Assembly (NCBI GenBank): GCA_937911235.1
Contig: CALDPN010000124.1
Location: forward strand, 1 to 17,136
DNA: 17,136 nucleotides
Source: an uncultured Bacteroidales bacterium
GTDB taxonomy: Bacteria > Bacteroidota > Bacteroidia > Bacteroidales > Paludibacteraceae
Direction of reading: 5' to 3'
Every line of letters starts with the position of its first letter. Within the stretch, counting starts at the first letter, position 1. Position numbers and translations under genes: made by a program. Of the stretch, positions 14,333 through 17,136 are shown in pieces. A model generated the notes under the pieces. That model saw nothing but the letters and a program-made list of their open reading frames with translations, searched no databases and was not told where the DNA came from.

Positions 14333-15103
14333 TTAAGCGTTTCGATAAGGGTTTGCATCATTGTGATGTTGAGATAATGATATTATCCTTTGAGCAACTT
14401 CTTCTGGATAATCTACTAGTAATTGTCCGTGATTTAATTTAGGGAAAACTTTTACATTTACTTGTGGAAACAATGTCTTTAGATGTTTCACCTGTGGTGC
14501 GGCAACGAAAGCCTCTTTTGTTCCATGCCAATAATAAATTTGTTTTCCGGAGATACTGTTTAATCGTGTGGTATAAACAGATTTATAACCATCAATTACA
14601 GCACATTTACCTGAGAATGGGTAAATCTTTTTGCATTCGTCAAACAACACATCGTAATAATGTGAGTTAAAAACACGTCGCCAAAAAGACGTATGCTTAT
14701 AACAACTCCACACATTAAACGCTTGCAAATGCGCTAGCGGACTAACCAACCACTTAGGCAGAGGTAATAACGGAGCTGCATCCATAATGGCATAATCAAT
14801 AGTAACATCGTTTTTCTCCATTACATGCGATAAAATTTTACCTCCCAAAGAAAGTCCATACGCCACAGAAATATGTGAGGCGAAATTATCTTTTATATAA
14901 TTGCTCAATTGCTCAGCCTGATCTAGTACACTTGTAAACTTTGTTTGTTCACCAATGGTAAAACCATCTACTTGCACCGCAACAATTGTGAATTTATCCT
15001 CGAGCAACTTAATTAACGGCAAAAATATTTCATAAGACACACCCAGTCCTGGCACCAACACCAGCACCGGTTTCCCCTTCTGTCCAAATTGCTTAAAGTT
15101 CAT
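14333..15103 (-). CDS. Alpha/beta-hydrolase fold protein
   Basis: A 256-residue cytoplasmic protein with no signal peptide. The fold is shown by the N-terminal strand KPVLVLVPGLGVS with oxyanion-type HG-like loop, the nucleophile elbow AYGLSLGGKI (Ser85) and a C-terminal KLNHGQLLVDYPEE with the catalytic His at 225. The third triad residue is probably in GTKEAFVAAP (Glu197 region). The lid region (about 110-185) is rich in aromatic residues. The substrate is unknown: esterase, lipase-like or peptidase activity are all possible. The stop lies 9 bases from the opposing antitoxin stop and I see no terminator between them, so their transcripts probably overlap. No good promoter is seen upstream. 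Confidence 0.82.
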   Translation of the reverse strand: MNFKQFGQKGKPVLVLVPGLGVSYEIFLPLIKLLEDKFTIVAVQVDGFTIGEQTKFTSVLDQAEQLSNYIKDNFASHISVAYGLSLGGKILSHVMEKNDVTIDYAIMDAAPLLPLPKWLVSPLAHLQAFNVWSCYKHTSFWRRVFNSHYYDVLFDECKKIYPFSGKCAVIDGYKSVYTTRLNSISGKQIYYWHGTKEAFVAAPQVKHLKTLFPQVNVKVFPKLNHGQLLVDYPEEVAQRIISLSQHHNDANPYRNA

Positions 15104-15106
15104 AGT

Positions 15107-15195
15107 CTAAAAATTCAACATTTTTCTACGGAAATCTAATGCTAAATAATACTCACGTTTAAGTTCTCTTGTATATATACTTCACATTGTCTCAT
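15107..15195 (-). pseudogene. Possible short frameshifted coding remnant
   Basis: From an ATG at 15195 the minus strand reads MRQCEVY. After a TA-repeat (15171-15178) the continuation in another frame is TRELKREYYLALDFRRKMLNF with a stop at 15107. Removing one TA unit would join them into a 28-residue reading frame. The composition is protein-like, but the family is not recognised and chance is quite possible. Confidence 0.2.
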
Positions 15196-15261
15196 AAAAT
15201 CAATCTTTTAGTTTTGTTACTAATGTTAATCCCAAAACATTACAAATAGACAATAGAGTAT

Positions 15262-15280
15262 TCACAATATACTGTGATTT
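15262..15280. promoter_or_regulatory. Operator-like palindrome, copy 1
   Basis: TCACAATATACTGTGATTT contains CACA-N6-TGTG dyad symmetry. It differs at a single base from copy 2, 61 bases away. Likely the binding site of a dimeric regulator; the regulator is not in the window. Confidence 0.5.
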
Positions 15281-15322
15281 TTACTACAAAAGTAGTAATT
15301 AAATGATTAAAAGCACAGAAAA

Positions 15323-15341
15323 TCACAATATAGTGTGATTT
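15323..15341. promoter_or_regulatory. Operator-like palindrome, copy 2
   Basis: TCACAATATAGTGTGATTT. With flanking bases (15320-15341) it forms a 22-base dyad with arms AAATCACA and TGTGATTT and one mismatched pair inside. A 19-base direct repeat of copy 1 with one difference. Confidence 0.55.
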
Positions 15342-15373
15342 CTTTGCACATCTATTATCATATTATATCTCAT

Positions 15374-15408
15374 TTTGCACATTATATTTCATCAATATTT
15401 TGTGCAAA
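15374..15408. repeat. TTTGCACA inverted repeat with an extra direct copy
   Basis: TTTGCACA (15374-15381) and TGTGCAAA (15401-15408) form an 8-bp inverted repeat around 19 bases. A third copy, TTTGCACA, lies at 15343-15350, 31 bases upstream, just after the operator. The function is unknown. Confidence 0.4.
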
Positions 15409-15447
15409 TTCACATAGAACATACCTGTTAGTCAAATGGTTATTCAC

Positions 15448-15496
15448 AAAAAACTCGCTGCACAGACACAATTTTTGTTGCGAATGAGTAGCGAGT
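15448..15496 (-). terminator. Terminator after bcp
   Basis: ACTCGCT (15453-15459) pairs with AGCGAGT (15490-15496). On the minus strand the stem is followed by TTTTTT (plus-strand A-run 15448-15453). The long internal segment probably folds further. It lies 24 bases past the bcp stop. Confidence 0.65.
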
Positions 15497-15519
15497 AATG
15501 GAGTTTAAGAAGGAGTGGT

Positions 15520-15981
15520 TTACCCTTTGATGTAATCTAAAATCTGTTCAGCGTGAATTTTAGTTTTGATTTCTTTTGGAGTGAAGATTTTCTCTATGAT
15601 GCCTTCTTCGTTTACAAGGTAAGTGGTGCGAAGCGTGCCAATGGTACGGCGTCCGCATGCAACCTTTTCGCCCCAACAACCAAGAGTTTGCAAAAGCGTG
15701 GTATCGGTGTCAGCAATAAGAGGAAAGTCTAGCCCTTGTGCATCAGCAAATTTCTTTTGCGCAGCCTCTTTGTCTTTGCTCACCCCTATTATCTCGTATC
15801 CTGCCGCAGCAAGCTCTGCCTTATGCGCCTGAAGCGAACAAGCCTCAGCGGTGCAACCCGGCGTACTCGCCTTTGGATAACTATAAAGCACTATCTTTTT
15901 GCCTTTGTAATCGGCACTTTTTATTTCATTTCCGTTTTGGTCCTTACCCAAAATTTCAGGAATTCTATCACCTATGTTCAT
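15520..15981 (-). CDS. bcp: Thioredoxin-dependent peroxiredoxin, BCP/PrxQ type
   Basis: Reduces hydrogen peroxide and organic hydroperoxides in the cytoplasm using thioredoxin. At 153 residues it has the usual length. The active-site motif is YPKASTPGCTAEACSLQ, with the peroxidatic Cys43 and a second cysteine five residues on (Cys48), the atypical 2-Cys arrangement of PrxQ. Downstream are PLIADTDTTLLQTLGCWGEKVACGRRTIGTLRTTYLVNEEGIIEKIF, with the conserved arginine near the site. It also has Cys108-type cysteines near CWGEKVACG. Single-gene unit with terminators on both sides; the promoter is not evident. Confidence 0.94.
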   Translation of the reverse strand: MNIGDRIPEILGKDQNGNEIKSADYKGKKIVLYSYPKASTPGCTAEACSLQAHKAELAAAGYEIIGVSKDKEAAQKKFADAQGLDFPLIADTDTTLLQTLGCWGEKVACGRRTIGTLRTTYLVNEEGIIEKIFTPKEIKTKIHAEQILDYIKG

Positions 15982-16035
15982 AATGTTTTGTTTTTAATAA
16001 TTTACCACGTAAAAGTATATAAATTCTATAATTAT

Positions 16036-16070
16036 AAAAAATGAACCTGTCGGAATTTCCGACAAGTTCA
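16036..16070 (-). terminator. Terminator after the FKBP gene
   Basis: TGAAC-C-TGTCGG (16042-16053) pairs with CCGACA-A-GTTCA (16059-16070), with one C/A mismatch and a 5-base loop. On the minus strand it is followed by a T-run from the A's at 16036-16041. It lies about 60 bases past the FKBP stop. Confidence 0.8.
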
Positions 16071-16131
16071 CTTTATTTAACGTAAAACGCAATATAAGAG
16101 TGAATTTAAAAGGAGAATTTTTAGGCTACCT

Positions 16132-16530
16132 TTATGCGATGCCAAATAACTCAATCTCAAATATCAACGTTGACCCTCCAGGAATGCCCGGTTGAGAAAA
16201 TTTACCATAGCCAAGTTCTGCAGGAATGTAAATCTCCCACTTGTCGCCTACGCACATTTGCCCAATGGCAATAATCCAACCCTCGATAAGTTCGCTAAGG
16301 CGAAACGCCACAGGCACACCCGCACGAGAAGAGTCGAACTTTTTACCATTTATTGTCCAACCTGTGTAATGCACAGTTACAATGCTGCGAGGCGTAGGAT
16401 GTTTACCATCGTTGTTGCCAGAGTTTAGCACCTTATAATAAATACCCTTTGGCAGAGCCTTCACACCATCCTCTTTAGCCTTTTCCAAAAGCCAATCCTT
16501 ATTCGCCTTTATATATTCTTGTTTTCCCAT
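16132..16530 (-). CDS. FKBP-type peptidyl-prolyl cis-trans isomerase
   Basis: Speeds proline isomerisation during protein folding. At 132 residues it is a single-domain enzyme. The short charged N-terminus (MGKQEYIKANKDWLLEKAKEDG) has no signal peptide, so it is cytoplasmic, unlike many Bacteroidetes FKBPs that are exported lipoproteins. The FKBP domain (about 45-132) shows VTVHYTGWTINGKKFDSSR, LSELIEGWIIAIGQMCVGDKWEIYIPAELGYG and IPGGSTLIFEIEL, containing the standard aromatic pocket residues (the Tyr of HYTGW, Phe of KKFDSS, the Trp of EGW and the Tyr of LGYG). It follows yccF by 18 bases and probably shares its transcript. Confidence 0.93.
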   Translation of the reverse strand: MGKQEYIKANKDWLLEKAKEDGVKALPKGIYYKVLNSGNNDGKHPTPRSIVTVHYTGWTINGKKFDSSRAGVPVAFRLSELIEGWIIAIGQMCVGDKWEIYIPAELGYGKFSQPGIPGGSTLIFEIELFGIA

Positions 16531-16548
16531 ATTTTACTAATTCTAATA

Positions 16549-16914
16549 TTAAATATCTTTGCCGAAAGGCCAAAGTGCAAACTTCGCCATTTTGAAATGT
16601 TGCATTCCGAAAGGAACACCTACAATGGTTACACACAAAAGAAGTCCGAACAACAGATGACCGACGCAAGTTGCCAAACCACCGAATATCCACCAGATAA
16701 TATTCATAGGTACACTAATACATCCTATTGAACCTTGACTTTCGCTCACCGTTGAACCAAATGGCCACAGACATAAAATTCCCAATTTAAGTGTCTGAAT
16801 ACCCAGAGGAATACCGATTATAGTAACCATCAACGCCAAAGAACCTGCGAAATAACCAAGCGCACATTCGAGTCCGCCAAAAATGAGCCACAATAAATTA
16901 CCAATAAATTTCAT
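16549..16914 (-). CDS. yccF: YccF-domain inner-membrane protein
   Basis: A 121-residue membrane protein made of two YccF repeats: residues about 2-52 (IGNLLWLIFGGLECALGYFAGSLALMVTIIGIPLGIQTLKLGILCLWPFG) and about 66-118 (MNIIWWIFGGLATCVGHLLFGLLLCVTIVGVPFGMQHFKMAKFALWPFGK). Each ends in the hallmark PFG. Four hydrophobic segments are predicted. The ATG at 16914 is preferred to a TTG three codons upstream. The function of YccF is unknown. It lies upstream of the FKBP gene in the same transcript, with a clear promoter. Confidence 0.9.
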   Translation of the reverse strand: MKFIGNLLWLIFGGLECALGYFAGSLALMVTIIGIPLGIQTLKLGILCLWPFGSTVSESQGSIGCISVPMNIIWWIFGGLATCVGHLLFGLLLCVTIVGVPFGMQHFKMAKFALWPFGKDI

Positions 16915-16948
16915 AATTATCAAACATTTATCTTTCCTATATCAGATT

Positions 16949-16979
16949 CAAATATACAAACTATTTCCCATTACTGCAA
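16949..16979 (-). promoter_or_regulatory. Bacteroidetes-type promoter for yccF-FKBP
   Basis: The minus strand reads TTG (16977-16979), 20 bases, then TATATTTG (16949-16956). Transcription would start near 16942, 28 bases before the ATG. Confidence 0.65.
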
Positions 16980-17059
16980 CAGCACTCCCCTGCTCCCGAA
17001 TGCAGACAACATTCATAAAACATTATCTTTCAATACATTACACTCACATACAACAAATA

Positions 17060-17118
17060 TTTATAATCAACAATTTGAATACAAAGAACCAAACACTCTC
17101 TACAATTGTTATTATAAA
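17060..17118. repeat. A/T-rich inverted repeat at the right edge
   Basis: TTTATAATCAACAATT (17060-17075) pairs with AATTGTTATTATAAA (17104-17118), 15 of 16 bases, one C bulged, around a 28-base loop. It may be a terminator for a gene outside the window, or a regulatory dyad. No coding sequence is seen from 16924 to the end. Confidence 0.5.
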
Positions 17119-17136
17119 AATACTCACAGCATCCCA

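Larger units (their letters stand above)
15104..15519. other. Gene-free region with operator-like dyads and a possible coding remnant
   Basis: No intact gene is seen in this stretch. It holds the possible minus-strand remnant at 15107-15195, the paired operator-like sites at 15262-15280 and 15323-15341, the dyad TTACTAC/GTAGTAA (15281-15298), three copies of TTTGCACA (15343-15350 and 15374-15381 direct, 15401-15408 inverted) and the bcp terminator. It is more A/T-rich than the flanking genes. The density of dyads suggests the remains of a regulated locus. Confidence 0.6.

Noticed and set aside
1..17136. CRISPR arrays, tRNA, rRNA, insertion sequences, prophage genes
   Set aside because: No regularly spaced direct repeats, tRNA cloverleaf, rRNA segment, transposase or phage gene was seen on either strand.

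Overview
The window looks like chromosome from a member of the Bacteroidetes, probably Bacteroidales. Several start regions carry the Bacteroidetes-type promoter (TTTG or TTG, about 20 bases, then TAnnTTTG). Most starts lack a Shine-Dalgarno sequence and are preceded by A/T-rich leaders. The gene set also fits: class II aldolase, NfnAB, meso-diaminopimelate dehydrogenase, DUF2490 and SIMPL proteins, and a Panacea-domain antitoxin. The species cannot be named from the sequence alone.

Layout. 1-935: 3' part of a class II fructose-bisphosphate aldolase gene, followed by a large imperfect palindrome and a terminator. 1298-5941: four same-strand genes, gdhA, nfnA, nfnB and ddh. They form a coherent ammonia-assimilation and NADPH unit: NfnAB can make NADPH, while glutamate dehydrogenase and diaminopimelate dehydrogenase both spend NADPH and ammonium in reductive aminations. 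The unit ends in two strong hairpins (5947-6083). 6087-8799: corA behind a structured leader with an 11-codon upstream ORF, then a DUF486 membrane protein and rarA, closed by a bidirectional terminator. 8873-11626 (minus): a DUF2490 outer-membrane protein with its own promoter, and an operon of maltose O-acetyltransferase-like, ICMT-like methyltransferase and GNAT genes. At the head of that operon is what looks like an internally deleted flavin-reductase gene.

11777-12767: a secreted SIMPL-domain protein and a convergent small cysteine-rich protein, separated by a strong terminator. 12907-14323: an MqsR-family toxin and a three-part antitoxin (degenerate MqsA-type N-terminus, HTH, Panacea/SocA domain), with a textbook promoter. 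14333-15103 (minus): an alpha/beta hydrolase. 15104-15519 holds no intact gene but contains two nearly identical operator-like palindromes, other dyads, a possible gene remnant and the bcp terminator. 15520-16914 (minus): a BCP-type peroxiredoxin, an FKBP-type prolyl isomerase and a YccF protein; the last two form an operon with a clear promoter.

Most worth a second look: the corA leader (acidic, proline-containing mini-ORF plus alternative hairpins), the paired operators with no matching regulator nearby, the toxin-Panacea pair with a finger that has lost three of four expected cysteines, the gdhA-nfnAB-ddh linkage, and the collapsed flavin-reductase gene.
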